A DNA stretch of 64,000 bases from Hyaloperonospora brassicae (GCA_947650285.1 CANTFL010001444.1:1-64000); one strand, 5' to 3'. Positions 31,134 through 43,193 are shown, numbered from the stretch's first letter. Numbers and translations: made by a program. Notes: generated from the sequence alone by a model not told the origin.

Positions 31134-34100
31134 GCCACGACTTCGCGCCCAAGTTGGAACCATTTAACGGGAACAACTATGCGTTATGGGCGTTCGAGAT
31201 GAAGATGTATCTCATTTCCAAGGGATTATGGGAGGCTGTGGACGGTGCAAGTCCGGTCACAGCGGAAAAGGAGCAGCAGGCGCATGCAGCGATCGTTCTT
31301 ATCTTGAGCGACTCCCAGCTCATGCATGTCATCACGGCGACGACGGAAAGGGATGCATGGGGTGAGTTGGCGAAATTTCACCACACCCAAGACATGGCAA
31401 GCCGGTTATGCCTGAAGGAGCGGCTCTCGTCGTTTAAGTATACGTCATCAACGATGAGCGCGCATGTGACCGAGTTAGAGCGACTCGTGCTGGATATGAC
31501 GAAAGTCGGATGTCCGCCAAGTGAGGGCGATGCATGTGCTACACTGCTACAAATTCTTCCGTCGACTTTTGAGAGTTTGTTTCAAGCTTTTCGCATGAGT
31601 GTGACGCAGTTCAGCTTCAGCGACCTCGTCAGCAAGCTGATATCGGAGGAAGCGCGACAAATAGATTCATCGCTCATCGAGGAAGCAACTGCGTTACATG
31701 TGGTTAGACACAAAGAGAAAACCAAGTTCGGCAAGAAGGGCTGGAATTCGCAGCGCAAGAATGACACGAAAGTCCAGTGCTACAATTGTGGGAAGCGCGG
31801 ACACTATGCGCGCGACTGCCGGGCGAGGAAGCGCGATAATGGCGACAACGACAAAAGCGACGATCATTCCAATGTAGCTTTTCACGTCATGGAAGGAAGA
31901 GCGGCGGACTGCTGGATTATGGATAGCGGCGCAACGGCTCACATGTGCAAAGACCGAACAGGGTTTGTCGAATACACAAAGACAACGACGGCAAGAAATG
32001 TATTCAGCGCAAAAAACAGTGCGCAGCTGAAAGTACTCGGACAAGGTACAGTCAGCTTGCGGGTTTGGAACGGATCCTCATGGATCAACGCGCGGCTGAA
32101 AAACGCGCTACACGTGCAGGATCTCAGCAAGAACCTGTTTTCGCTGACTGCAGCGACATCGCGCGGAATGACGGTCGAGATCTCTGGCGATGGCTGTATT
32201 GTCAAGAAGAGAGGAAAGATAGTTGCGATGGGTTCACGGAGTGGCAAATTGATCACGCTCACTATTAAGTCGACTGCCGAATGCCATGTTGCCGAGCATG
32301 AAGCTGACTTGTGGCATCGTCGCTTTGGTCATGTGTCTTATTCGACGGTGAACAAAATGATCAAGGAAGGACGCAATAAGGGCAAGTTCATGGACACAGA
32401 TGTCGTGTGCGACATATTCTCGACGGCTTAACAAGTTCGAAAAACGTTCAACAGCAGTGACGACAAAATTGCAGAAAGGTAGAGTCGTCGTGAAGACTGG
32501 GTCGTGTGCTCAGATGTTGTGGGACCGATTACACCGGCATCAAAGTCAGGATATTGCTACATCGTGACATTCACTATGATGAAGAGTCGTTATGTAATGG
32601 TCTACCCATTACACACGAAAAGCGATGTCACAAAAGCGTTCCAGAAGTACTGGCACGACGCTAAGATCGAGTGTGACGTCGATGTGAAGGTGTTGCACAG
32701 CGATAATGGTGGTGAGTATCGAAACGAAGAGATGAAACGGTTCTGCACAACCAAGCGTATCAAGCAGGTATTTACAGTGCCGCATAATCCAGAACAGAAT
32801 GGCATGGTAGAGCGCATGAAATGCACGCTAATCGAAATGACTCGATGTATGCTGAGTGATGCCCGCATGAGTAAAGTGTACTGGTGCGAGGAATTGATAA
32901 CGGCTGCGGCCACTCGCAACTTGCTTTTAAGTGTTTCGAGTACGAAGTCAAGCCCTTTTGATCTTGTGTTTCGGCGCAAACCACGCGTCGAGGTACTTCG
33001 GGTATTCGGCAGTCCGTGTTACGCGCACATTGCCAAGACCAAGCGAAGCAAGCTCGTAGATTCAGGTGTTCGATGTCGGCTCCTTGGATAATCCAAAGAG
33101 CACAAGGCATATCGGCTTATGGATGCAAGTACAAGGGCGATTGTCATTTCGCGCAGTGTGACTTTTGCAGAAAATGCAGAAATTATGCCGATGAAGTCAC
33201 CACAAAGCGACCGTACGCCGTGCGTGATCGACGTGTTGGGTGAAGGCGATGAAGAAATGGACGACACATCAATCGACGACGGGGCCAACACGCCAAGAAG
33301 CGGAAGCCCAAGAGGCGTACGAGTCGGAACAGAGCCGACAGAACGTCCTACTGGCTCGATTACGACGCGCCAATCAAGTATACCGGGACGTGACGGCGAG
33401 CAAGAAGCACAAGTACGACCAGTCCGCAAGAAACAGGCCATCCGGCGTTATGAACAAGACTTTTTGAACCTGCGTCGAGGCCAAGAAAACCTCGCCGACT
33501 GTGAAGGTGATCAAGACGCAATGTATTGCTTTAGTGCTGAAGATGACGGTGAGAATTGTTCTACATACGATCAAGTGTTGCAGAGCAAGCACAAGGACGA
33601 ATGGCTGAAAGCCATGAAAAGCGAGATGGATTCACTGACGTTGCACCACACATGGACGCTAAACGATCTACCCCAATACAAGAGAGCAATTGGTTGCAAG
33701 TGGGTCTTTTGCATCAAGCGCAACCCGAACGAAACAATAGTAAATTAAAGGCACGTCTTGTCGCCAAGGGGTTTACACAGCGTCCAGGCATTGACTATTT
33801 CGAGACGTTTGCTCCAGTGGCCCGTAAGGATTCGATTAACGTCGCGCTTGAGATAGCGGCGGAGAGAGACTTGCTGATCGAAAATGTCGACGTTAATACC
33901 GCATTCTTGTACGGAGAAGTTAAGGAAGAAATCTACATGGACCAGCCGGATGGGTTCGTGGACGAGGAACACCGTGAAAAGAAGTTAGAGAGAGAGAGAG
34001 AGTTCAATTTTTGAATTTTTTATTAATATAATAATATTTTTTCATAATAATTTAATAATTTGTAGTTTTCTCAACAAAGCACTTTATGGCTCGAAGCAGG

Positions 34101-35170
34101 CGGCTTACGAATAGTATAATCGACTCAATGCTCATCTCGTAGGTCTTGAATTTACGCGGGCGGCAGCTGATCTCTGTGTCTACGTGCGCCAGTCAGATAT
34201 CGAATATAGTCTCGTGATTATTCACGTCGACGATTTAATGATATTTGCAAGGACGCAAGAGGATATCGATGAAATCAAGCAAGCGCTCAATACCGAGTTC
34301 AGTATCAAGGATCTCGGCGAGCTAAAGCACTGTATCAGGATTGAAATTCATCGAGACCTACCGAGCAAGACCATTCGCATGAATCAGCGCAGCTACATCA
34401 AGCGCCTTACGGAAAGATTTGGTGTTGACAGCTGCAAGGACGTGTACACCCCATCGAATGAGAATCAAAAGCTCAGCAAGCTTGACTCAAGCGAGGATTT
34501 TATCAACAAGTGGCCCTATCTCGAATTAATCGGCGCGTTGATGTACATCGCTACGTGCACTCGGCCGGACATTATGCACGCGGTGGGAGAAGCAGCGAAA
34601 CACTGTGAGAGGCATGGTAAAATGCACTGGATTGCAGCCAAGCGTGTCCTTAAGTATCTGAAGACGACTGCAGACTACAGCATCCGACTTGACGGCAAGA
34701 GCAAGGGAGAGCTAATAGGCTCCGCAGATGCATCGTGGGCGAATGACGTTGACTCACGACGTTCGACGACGGGCTACGTTTTCTATCTAAATGGCAGCGT
34801 TGTATCATGAAAGTCAAAGCGGCAGCCGACATGTGCGATTTTAAGTACTGAAGCTGAGTACATGGCGTTTTACTCTGCGACACAAGAGGTCATTTGGTTA
34901 CGTCTACTGCTTGGCGAACTGGGACATGCACCGTTCATGGGAACAACGATCTATGAAGACAACCAAGGGTGCATCGCGCTGACCAGGAACGTAGTGTTCA
35001 ACTCAAGAACGAAACACATTGACATTTAGTTCCACTTTCTGCGCGAGAAGATTGAAGAAGGCGTGATGAAGCTCGAATACAAGCCAACGAACGAGATGAC
35101 TGCGGACGGCCTCACGATAGGCACTCTGCCGAACGAAACACGCGATTTTTCTCAAGGGCCTTCATCTTGA
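31124..35170 (+). pseudogene. Copia gag-pol polyprotein, decayed
   Basis: Gag runs from MSPSHDFAPKLEPFNG, with the zinc knuckle CYNCGKRGHYARDC. Protease has WIMDSGATAHMC. A GAG-pre-integrase block LWHRRFGHVSYSTVNKM leads to a stop at 32429-32431. Integrase (about 32470-33091) keeps D (SDVVGPI), D (HSDNGGEYRN) and E (PEQNGMVERM). RT begins RAIGCKWVFCIKR, ends at a stop (33746-33748) and resumes in another frame with KARLVAKGFTQRPGIDYFET. An AT-rich tract of about 80 bases interrupts it at about 33985-34065, after which NKALYG, the HVDD catalytic box and the RNase H motif ADASWANDVDSRRSTTGY continue with further stops. Several independent lesions make it dead although the LTRs are still close. 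Confidence 0.9.
33985..34065 (+). other. AT-rich intervening tract within copia RT
   Basis: After (GA)n the sequence is almost pure A/T up to TTTGTAG, then coding sequence resumes at TTTTCTCAACAAAGC. It has an AG end but no GT donor, so it is an insertion or degenerate intron-like piece between two conserved RT blocks. Confidence 0.6.
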
Positions 35171-35209
35171 ACTCTAAGCCGCGTCGAATGCGTGCATATC
35201 AAGAGAAAG

Positions 35210-35507
35210 TGTTGGGTGAAGGTGATGTGACGTATTCACGCGAGTATGTGTTGGAGTATCTGTGATAGTGTCCATGATACTGTAAGGTGATGTGACGAAG
35301 TTTACGGATGTTACACATCAACTATCAAACGGTTTACAGGAAAGGAGATACGACGAGACGGGACGCGACAGTCAGCATGGGGCAGTTAACGAGTTTTCTG
35401 AGAAAGTACTAACGGTAGGGAATTATAACGATAATCACGCACAGAATACAACTCACTTCTGGTTTTACTCCTTTTACCTCAAGCACATCTTTGGTCGTAG
35501 ATCAACA
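35210..35507 (+). repeat. Copia 3' LTR
   Basis: 298 bases with intact TGTTGG start and ATCAACA end. Confidence 0.92.
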
Positions 35508-35512
35508 CTATC

Positions 35513-37926
35513 TCCTCGGAGATAGACCGTTTCTTGTCTATACGGACCATGCGTCACTACGCACGGCCGTAAACAGCCCACACCTCTCGCAAAGGATAGC
35601 GAGGTGGCAGTCTTTCTTCGCGGAGTATAACTTCCACGTGGAGTGTAAACCAGGACGACTTAATGTCGTCGCTGGTGCGCTTTCGCGCCGGCCCGATTTC
35701 GAGCCGGTCGCACAATTTAACAGTGAGGATAAGCCCACTGTTGCGACGCTGACAGCCAGTGTTCCGTCGTCAAGCTTACTTGACGACGTATGAAATGCAT
35801 ACACAGAAGATAAGGATCTTCTGCGATTAATGGATCATCTGGTGCATCCATCCGGTAAACCATCGAAGAATTACCGGCTTTGTACCGATCCTCCTCGGAT
35901 CGGTATACGACACGCAACGGGTTGCTGTATTATACAGCCGTTGACGGCGACACGCCTCGTGTCGTCGTCCCCACTCATAATGATTTGCGATTACGCATCA
36001 TGTATGAGTGTCAAGATGCCCCAACAGGTGGCCATCGTGGGAGAGAAAAGACTTACCTCACGGTAAGTCGTGACTTTTACTGGCCCCGCCAGTATCAGTT
36101 TGTACGCAAGTACATACGTGCTTGCGAGGTTTGTCAACGGGTGAAGCCTAGTCCTTCATCCCGTGCACAATTGCAGCCTCTGCCTGTTCCGGCAGAGTGC
36201 TGACAGTCCGTTTTCATGGACTTTATCTTCGGGTTTCCCGAAGACGCTCACAAGAATGATGAAATTCTTGTGTTTGTTGACCGGTTCAGCAAGATGGTCC
36301 ATCTTGCTACTGTACCCGAGTCGATCAAGGCTCAAGGTTGTGCTCGTGTCTTTCTCGACACGGTCTTTAGACTCCACGAGTTACCCCGTGAACTCGTATC
36401 CGACCTTGACCCTCGTATCACGGCGGAATTTTGGCAATCCGCGTTCCGTTCTCTCGGAACACGGTTGACGATGTCCACTTCTGACCATCCCGAAACAGAT
36501 GGTCAGACGGAACGTGCGAACCGTGTCCTCGAAGAGATACTTCGAGGATATGTCCACTCTTTTTCGAGTTGGAGCTAATTCCTTCCAATGGTGGAATTCG
36601 CCATCAATAATTCGGTGCATGCTTCAACACAGCACACACCGTTTTACGTGAATGGTTTACGCCATCCACGTGTGCCCGCCCTTCTAGAGTGTGACTCTCG
36701 GATAAGGGGGAGGGACTCGCTCGAGCAAAAACCGTTTTGGCTCTTGCTCATCACGTGTCGACGCTAACGTCGTCACGTATGATGCCGATGTCGATCAGGT
36801 CGACATCGATGAAGAAGATCACCTCAATAATAGCGATGACGCTATTACTGACTCGGATGATGATGACGATGCTGGTATATTCAGCATCGTCAACGATTAT
36901 TCCAGCGAGGAAGAATACAACCTCGCTGAAGAAGAGAACAATCTCTTAGCAGTGCGCACGAAGCGCACTGAAAGACAAAACAACGAGTCAGTAGAGATCT
37001 TTCTGCTGACTCGAGAGGCGGTAGTCCGTTTCGTTCAGGACTCCATCGCAAATGCGGTGGACCGCCAGAAACGGAACGCAGACAAGAATGGAAGAGCAAA
37101 TGTTCTTTCATTTAACGTTGATGACTTAGTACTACTGTCAACGGTAAACCTACCTGGACACGTAGTCACTAGTGTCGTCAGTAGTTTACTACTGCCGAAA
37201 TGCATTGGGCCATTTCGAGTGTTGCATCGCAAGGGAAATGCATACACAATCGAATCGCCACGTAGAATGCGCGCATCCTACGTTTTACGTGGGGCGACTC
37301 AGACCGTACTGTCCGTACGAGCCTTCTTCTTCCGATGAAGATATCCCCCAGTTGAAGAACATCCATCAAGTTCTTGCGTTCGCCCTCCAGACGATCCGTC
37401 TGGTCGCGCAGATAAGATACCTCGGAACTCAACCGATATCTCTCCCCGCGAGCTGTCGCCAGCTCGCCGGAAAGGGAGCGGACATCCCGCTCGACCTGAA
37501 GCTGCGCTGTGGCGTAATCGGCGCGGTCTCTCGCCCGATCAGCCTCGCGGTCCTTGCGGTTCTTCCGCACGGTATCAGTCAAAGCGTAGCGCCGGTCGCG
37601 CTCGTGCTTCAAGTCATCGCGCAATTCATCGATAGCGCGATCCATCTCGTAAGGGTCGAGATGGTGAGCAGAATCATCTGGACGAGGTCTTTCCTCCTCC
37701 ACCACATCCTTTGGTGGATTCTCACGGTGGTCAACGTTTTTTAGTGTAGCGTATCTTGAATCACCGTGATGATTCAGGATCAAGGACGATCTACCTCGTC
37801 CAGTGGCGGGGGTATCCACCCTCTTGGAACAGCTGGGAGCCCCGCTCTCAGCTGTTAATGGAAGTTGAAGGTCTCGTCCGCTAGTATGACGAGACTCATC
37901 CGATTGGTCCGAGGACCCATCGGTAA
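35513..37926 (+). pseudogene. Gypsy A pol, 3' part: RNase H end, integrase, GPY/F and chromodomain
   Basis: RNase H resumes with FLVYTDHASLRTAV and FHVECKPGRLNVVAGALSRR, intact here but frameshifted in B and C. The integrase zinc-binding block is GHRGREKTYLT to CEVCQRVK. TGA (36201-36203) precedes the core, where a Trp codon is likely in relatives. The core keeps MDFIFG, VSDLDPRITAEFW and TDGQTERANRV, with TAA at 36576-36578. A strongly acidic linker and the GPY/F-type KCIGPFRVLHRKGNAY follow. The chromodomain (about 37760-37926; YLVQWRGYPPSWNSWEPRSQLL) has TAG in place of CAG near its end. Chromodomains target insertion to marked chromatin. Confidence 0.88.
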
Positions 37927-38907
37927 AAACGCTCCCTAGGCGCTTGTAGACGGATTGCAAGTTTGCAATCGCGTCACGCATCTCACTCGAGATGTGTGCC
38001 CTTCCCCAGGGCGAACTTAGGAAATACACATCCCTCTGCGCACGTTAAGAGTTGTCAGCACAACTCGCACAAGGGTCTCCCCATGTGAGGCAAGGAATGC
38101 CGGCCTCACTCGACAAACAGTGCAACCGGTACCTTGCACCGGTTGGTGTTCGCTTTTCAAACTTGAGGCGTGTCGTCTCAAGTTTCTTAAGCCACCCTTC
38201 TCGTCCAAAATTCTTTGCGTTTTGGACGAACGCGTTCCACGCAGCCAAAAGCGAGTTTTTGTCACGCTTTTGGTTGCCGTTGTACCATCGATGTCTAAGG
38301 AAGACATCGAGATAAAATTCTTCCTCAGCGCGAAAGTTACTCGCGCTGGGATCCAAGCAGTGAAGCTCAGTCGCATCGAATAAGGGTATTCGATGGTGTT
38401 GGCTTGTCTCGTGAGACAATCTATTGATGAGCCGTTCAGGCAAACTCCACGGTTTCAGATCATCAGGCTTCACAGTGGTACCCTTGTCGGTACCACGGTT
38501 GTCATTATGACGATGGCTGCACCATCGTCAAGTCGCTCGTGCGAAGAAGCACGAGCCGGCGGTGGTAAGGAATAATACTCCTCACCACTGTGATCACCTT
38601 CATCATCACTGCCGAACGGACTGTGTTGCAACTCACGAGTCCCTTCGTTCGTCAGTGGCCTTAGCGAATACCGAGGCGTCGCCAGTGATCGAGACGCCTC
38701 TGGAACATTGCTCGAGTTAGACACGTCTGACTCGCCAGAAAAGATGATCTTAATGTCGGGGTCATCATGCGCACGCGGTGTGATACCGCGTGCACCTTCA
38801 GCACCTGTTGCTGAAGGCGGAGAACGAGCAGCAGACGACGAATTATCTGCCGCAGAGGCTGGCACAGCAGCGGGCTGTGCGTGTCTTGAGTCACCCCGCA
38901 TAGACAT
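37355..38907 (-). pseudogene. Gypsy A antisense ORF (two parts), unknown function
   Basis: Reading leftward from ATG 38907 or 38901 (MSMRGDSRHAQPAA), the antisense frame encodes an acidic Ser-rich N-terminus. After a one-base frame change it gives a conserved block, LINRLSHETSQHHRIPLF to WLKKLETTRLKFEKRTPTGA, ending with paired cysteines (CASC). A TAA follows (Gypsy B has CAA there), then SSPWGRAHISSEMRDAIANL and, through the antisense of the chromodomain, a charged coiled coil (37355-37642: RDDLKHERDRRYAL...). The block is conserved as protein in the diverged Gypsy B, so it was once translated. I do not recognise the family. Confidence 0.65.
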
Positions 38908-39038
38908 GTTAACTATGCGAGGTCGGGTAGAAAGTGAATGGAACGGACCCAACAAGTGCTCCCTGTCCCTATGGTGGCCAACGGGTGGCCGCCATGTTTT
39001 CGATAGTCAAACGGTGACTATCAGTTAAGGGGGGGTGA

Positions 39039-39430
39039 TTTAACGGGGCAGCCCGTTACATGGAAATTGTCATTTAGAAGATAATGACAATATAGAATAT
39101 TATGTTGAATAATATTTTAACAATATCACCAATGGTGGTGATATTGATGGGTTGACCAAAGAGTCTGCTCATTGGTTGATATCTTGACGATTTCAACCCA
39201 CCAATCACCGCAAGACGCGCGCAACGAGTGGTGAGTAGACGTCGTCATACATTCAGTTAGATCAGTATAATTAAGTTAAGTCAAACAGAGAGACAGTGGT
39301 TAAAGACTTAATTATGTTAATATAACAGTTCTACTTTTCCCTTATCTACGCTTCCTCGTTTGCCTCGTGTACGTCTGTCGGGAGCACCAAACCCTTGCGT
39401 TAAGCTCACGCAAGGGTGTGCCCCGTTACA
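39039..39430 (+). repeat. Gypsy A 3' LTR
   Basis: 392 bases; starts TTTAACGG instead of TGTAACGG and is otherwise very close to the 5' LTR. It contains ATTGTCATT / AATGACAAT (39066-39091). Confidence 0.92.
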
Positions 39431-40735
39431 GCAATTGTCTCACTTTTTCGCATTATTTTCAAACCACATCAGCACCATAAAATATATATCTCACTGACTC
39501 ATGCGTCTTTATAAGAGAGATATTGCCGACGCACCTTTTATGGAGTTGTCGGAAGGGTTGTAGGAAGTCACTCAGTTCGCTTTTTCTACATAGAATGACA
39601 ATGTGGCGTAATCGATCGACTTAACAAGACGCGTTAGGGTCCGACGATCCAACGGACTCCACTTACGGTCCATCGACATCTAAACGTGTGAACGCTCGGT
39701 AACCGGCAAATCAGCTAATCAGTCTTTGCACAGCTAATGATGGTGACTCAATTGACGTCATGTACACTGCCTGCCTGCCTACTACGCGTGGCTACTAGGT
39801 CCAGCTTGTCTAGGTCAAGAGTAGCGCTCCGTTTCCATGTCGGCAACACGTAGCAGTACTCGCTTTGCACTTTACCTGGAGCACTTCGGTCACCTCGCTT
39901 AGCGCTCAGTATTTCCGATGCTGTAGCGACAATGTGCAGCGCTCAGTTCTATTCAAGAGTGACAGCGTCTCAATTCATAAACATGCATAGCCCGTGGAAG
40001 TAGTTTGACATTTGTATATCGGTCCGAACTCGTGGCTTCCAATAAGTAAACATCCGCAAAGACAGGAAGACCACTCATGTATATTCAGTATGTACGATCG
40101 ATCGCTTCCACATCCTGCCAGAATCATTGCTAACATGTCTCATTCTCACGTTGCGACTACGTAAACATCACAATTCATAACACACAGTATCAACGGCTCT
40201 TTTTCCGCTACGCATTGTGCTATAAGAATGAATGGACAGTCAATTAATTCGGCCTTCTATCATGAACCGACAAAGGGGTTGTTGATTTTGTTTATGTTGC
40301 CGATGAGATCGAGAAAGTCTCTATAGGCTACAAATTGCAGTGCACATGGAAGATAGGGCCAAATGGGTAAACTAAAGAGTGTGTATTGCTTACTATTGCT
40401 GACCGATGTAGTTGGTTCTTTTATGTCTTAGATCGTTTGTGTAAAATAAGATGGCTTATCGCCGTGCGAAAATATGCTCGAAAACTTGTGGACATCGTTT
40501 TGTGCTTGGGTTAGGGCAGGTTGTTCATACTTGACGGTGTTCGACCACCAACACTCTCTCTGTGTTTCGTTCAGGGCATTGGAGATGCTGTGTGAAACAT
40601 GCTGTGGTGGTGTTTTGTAGTGTGGCGGAACTTGTAAAGTGTGCTGAGGAGGAACTTGTTAAAAGTGTGTGGGGTAGAGCTTGCTAGAAGTGTGGTAGCA
40701 AAAATGTGGTGGAAATAGCAATTTTCTACATTTAT
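39431..40735. mobile_element. TIR-type DNA element fragment (CCACACTTTTTGC family), right part
   Basis: The first bases continue the target interrupted by Gypsy A. The right end (about 40,610-40,735) is an inverted, diverged match to the left end at 26,255-26,390: GCTATTTCCACCACA and ACAAGTTCCGCCACAC on the minus strand against the same order on the plus strand at 26 kb. No ORF with a motif is present inside, so it is non-autonomous. Confidence 0.45.
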
Positions 40736-41539
40736 TAATTCCATATTCTTTTCTCTTCCTAAGCCCGAAAAAGTTTAGTACTAGGCCTTTCTTAACGGTA
40801 CCGTGTACGCCAACCTAACTGGTCACTTGTTTTCACTGCAGTACGTGAGGGCTTGCTACGTACTATTGTCCGCACGTAGCTACATGTGCCTGGTTACAAA
40901 TACTATGGATCTTGTTGAGGCATTTACAGCAAAATAATCAATTTTCCGGCTAAATAGACCATAAGTAAATCTGCAGGAAGGAATTAATAAACCTTATTGT
41001 TGCTTACTGGCGATTCCTGCCATGCTAACAAAGGGTAAAAATAACATCTCTTATTGCATACAGCTTGAGATTATGTGCTGAGTTCTCGGAGCTCAGTCAC
41101 ACTACACAGCCCTTGTCAATTTGGTATCATGTTTACTCCTTGTATGCAGCAAGACGAGGAGCAGATCAATTTTTACAATGAGAAGTAGTTTCACTTGTTG
41201 TTGACCCAGCATAATATCAATACCTACTTTGCACTCATGTTCAAGATTAGTTAGTCCCGTCCGTCCTCGAAATAATCTCTGTTTTTAGTTTCCAAGAAGA
41301 CTATAACTGGAATGTAAGAAGTTATTGGTTTTTCAAGCGTGTATTTTTTTGCTAAATTCGCCTCATCCGCGTCCGTGCACGTGAGGATAAGAAGTGTTTA
41401 CCTACAGTGTTACATAATTTATACGACTTGTGACGTCGCAAATACGTGTGGGTGTAATAAAGAATCGTGTTTGACATGTTGTCGGGCGCTGAAGTTCAAG
41501 TGCAATACCGTGGGACGGTGTCACCTGATTGAATGGATG
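40736..41539. other. AT-rich sequence with no recognised feature
   Basis: No gene, no clear transposon end. Short frames only. Confidence 0.5.
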
Positions 41540-42547
41540 TGTTGAGGGGAAGCGCGAAGGAAGAATGACGAAAGTGTGGATCGCGCGATCCACCTAAAGT
41601 GCGAAACCAGTTTGATTGGTGGAGCGCGTACGGAGATGGGCCTGTTGGGACGAGGGAGGTGATCAAACGACTGATTGAAGGGAAATGACTGTCCAAGTCG
41701 CGCAGGTTGATCCACCTTCTATCCTGGATACCTCTGGGTGGTGTGAATCGCATAATTGGAGTAGATTACATAATTGGTGTGAATCATATACCGCGATCCA
41801 CTACACCACGATCCACTGAGCCGAGATCAACTGTGGAGCGATCCACTATGGAGCGATCCGCTGTGGAGCGATCCACTACGGAGTATCTGCTGTGGGCCAC
41901 ATGAGGTAAGAGATGAATGACATAGACAGGCGGTGCGCAACAGTTGACCTAGCGAACAGATAGGCATGGTCATAGGGTTTGGATTTGGTTGGTTGACATT
42001 AAACAGAATTGAATTCGCAACGAAAGACACGCGTCGACTTCTCCCGGGCAGGATCTTTGGCCTCCCGTTGAATAGAGAATCACCCACGTCTCTGCAAACT
42101 TCGCCCTTGGATTGTTTGGCCAGGCGGAACGTCAATTCTCACCCTCCTCAACTGCGATAGGACGCAGTGAACCTAACGGTTTCAATTCAAGATCGCGAGA
42201 CGGCTCAAGTGGACATAAGGCTCGCGTATCAAGCATTACCTTTGGATACAGGCGACTCTGGGAGGGCGAAGAAGTTTACTTGCGACCGAAAGAAGAATTT
42301 ACGCGATCTGCTCATACGTTTGACCGGGTGAAGAATTTCCATCCGATCAACACCTATCCCTAAGACGGTCGAGTTCTGATTCAAGTCAAGTCCACCAAGA
42401 AGAGCGCAACCCGCCCGACCGACGGGTACACAAGGTGAGCAAGAAGAGAAAGAGAACGGAATCGGGGTATCCCCTCCGTAAGTCGGTCGTCCGGGCGCCA
42501 GTGAAGAGTGGAGATCACAAGGAAATTGCGATCGCCACTCGACCACA
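41540..42547 (-). mobile_element. Solo LTR of the 1-kb X family, inverted
   Basis: On the minus strand it starts TGTGGTCG (42547) and ends CCCTCAACA (41540). It aligns along its whole length with the two plus-strand LTRs at 43481-52198 (interrupted) and 53410-54426. It contains a variable minisatellite of GTGGATCGCTCCA-type units. No target duplication was found, so it may have been truncated or recombined. Confidence 0.75.
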
Positions 42548-43193
42548 GCAGTCTCTTGCATAGTAGCCAATCTTGCCTCAATTAATGCACGCTCCTGCGG
42601 AACTCTTCGACCGCCGACCTTGCTGCTCTTTAGTTCGCTGCTTGCATCCCTTATTACTAATGTATGGGGTAGTTGCATCTTCGGTCCGCGCCGACTCGCC
42701 CTGGCGAACTTCTCCAGAAATAAGCTTGCTAACTAGATCAGTGAACTCAAAACTTGTTACCGCCATTCGAAACGCCTGAACCAACCTTTTGTAGCTTGGC
42801 GGTAGACTGCGCAGCATCACCGCGCAGACGTATTCTTCACTTGGACCGCATTTTGCACTCTTCATCTTCATGACAAGATAATTGAGGTCCATGACGTGGC
42901 CGCTTATTCTCGATACGCTATACTTGTATAATATAAATTTTTCCTTGAGCCATAGACAGTTTGCCATGTCTTGGTTGTGGTAAAAAATCGCTTGCTTCAC
43001 CCGCGCGGCCCTCGATGTCTCCGATCCGATCACATGTATCAGCTGTAAGTTCGCCAGATCTAGGACGATCGCTTCGTGCGCTTTCTGTTCCTTTGTGGCT
43101 GTCACTGCTACTTCACCAGAGACAGCGCTCCATAATCCCTCGGACACCAATAACATCTTCATCTTGAAGCCCCACAATCCTTAGCTGGAGCCA
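42548..43193 (-). pseudogene. Copia-type gag fragment
   Basis: The minus frame GFKMKMLLVSEGLWSAVSG through FTDLVSKLISGEVRQ is homologous to the gag of the copia element at 31124, but more diverged. The zinc knuckle is present with its second Cys changed to TGA (CIN-stop-GKIGYYARDC), and the sequence stops right at the inverted solo LTR. Upstream, VEPFDGSS is followed by a stop. It is a remnant of another copia element. Confidence 0.75.

Larger units (their letters stand above)
30822..35507 (+). mobile_element. Ty1/copia retrotransposon inserted in Gypsy A RNase H
   Basis: LTRs are 30822-31119 and 35210-35507 (298 bases, roughly eight differences by eye). The target duplication CTATC is at 30817-30821 and 35508-35512; removing the element restores the RNase H reading frame. 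The 5' LTR start is TTTTGG, against TGTTGG in the 3' LTR. A purine tract AAGAGAAAG precedes the 3' LTR. Confidence 0.94.
26758..39430 (+). mobile_element. Gypsy A: chromodomain Ty3/gypsy retrotransposon, split by a copia insertion
   Basis: LTRs are 26758-27149 and 39039-39430 (392 bases each, few differences by eye). Flanking bases TCAAT and GCAAT are a 5-bp target duplication with one change. Without the copia element its length is about 7.98 kb, equal to Gypsy C. Order: LTR, primer site, gag, PR-RT-RNaseH-IN-chromodomain, antisense ORF, purine tract (AAGGGGGGG), LTR. The ORFs are broken by stops and frameshifts, so it is not autonomous. Confidence 0.93.

Noticed and set aside
37172..37744. 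190-aa hydrophobic plus-strand ORF (VLAFALQTIRLVAQ...) in Gypsy A, and its copy at 61417-61989
   Set aside because: Only its first part (GPY/F end) is real pol. The hydrophobic rest is the complement of the charged coiled coil on the other strand.
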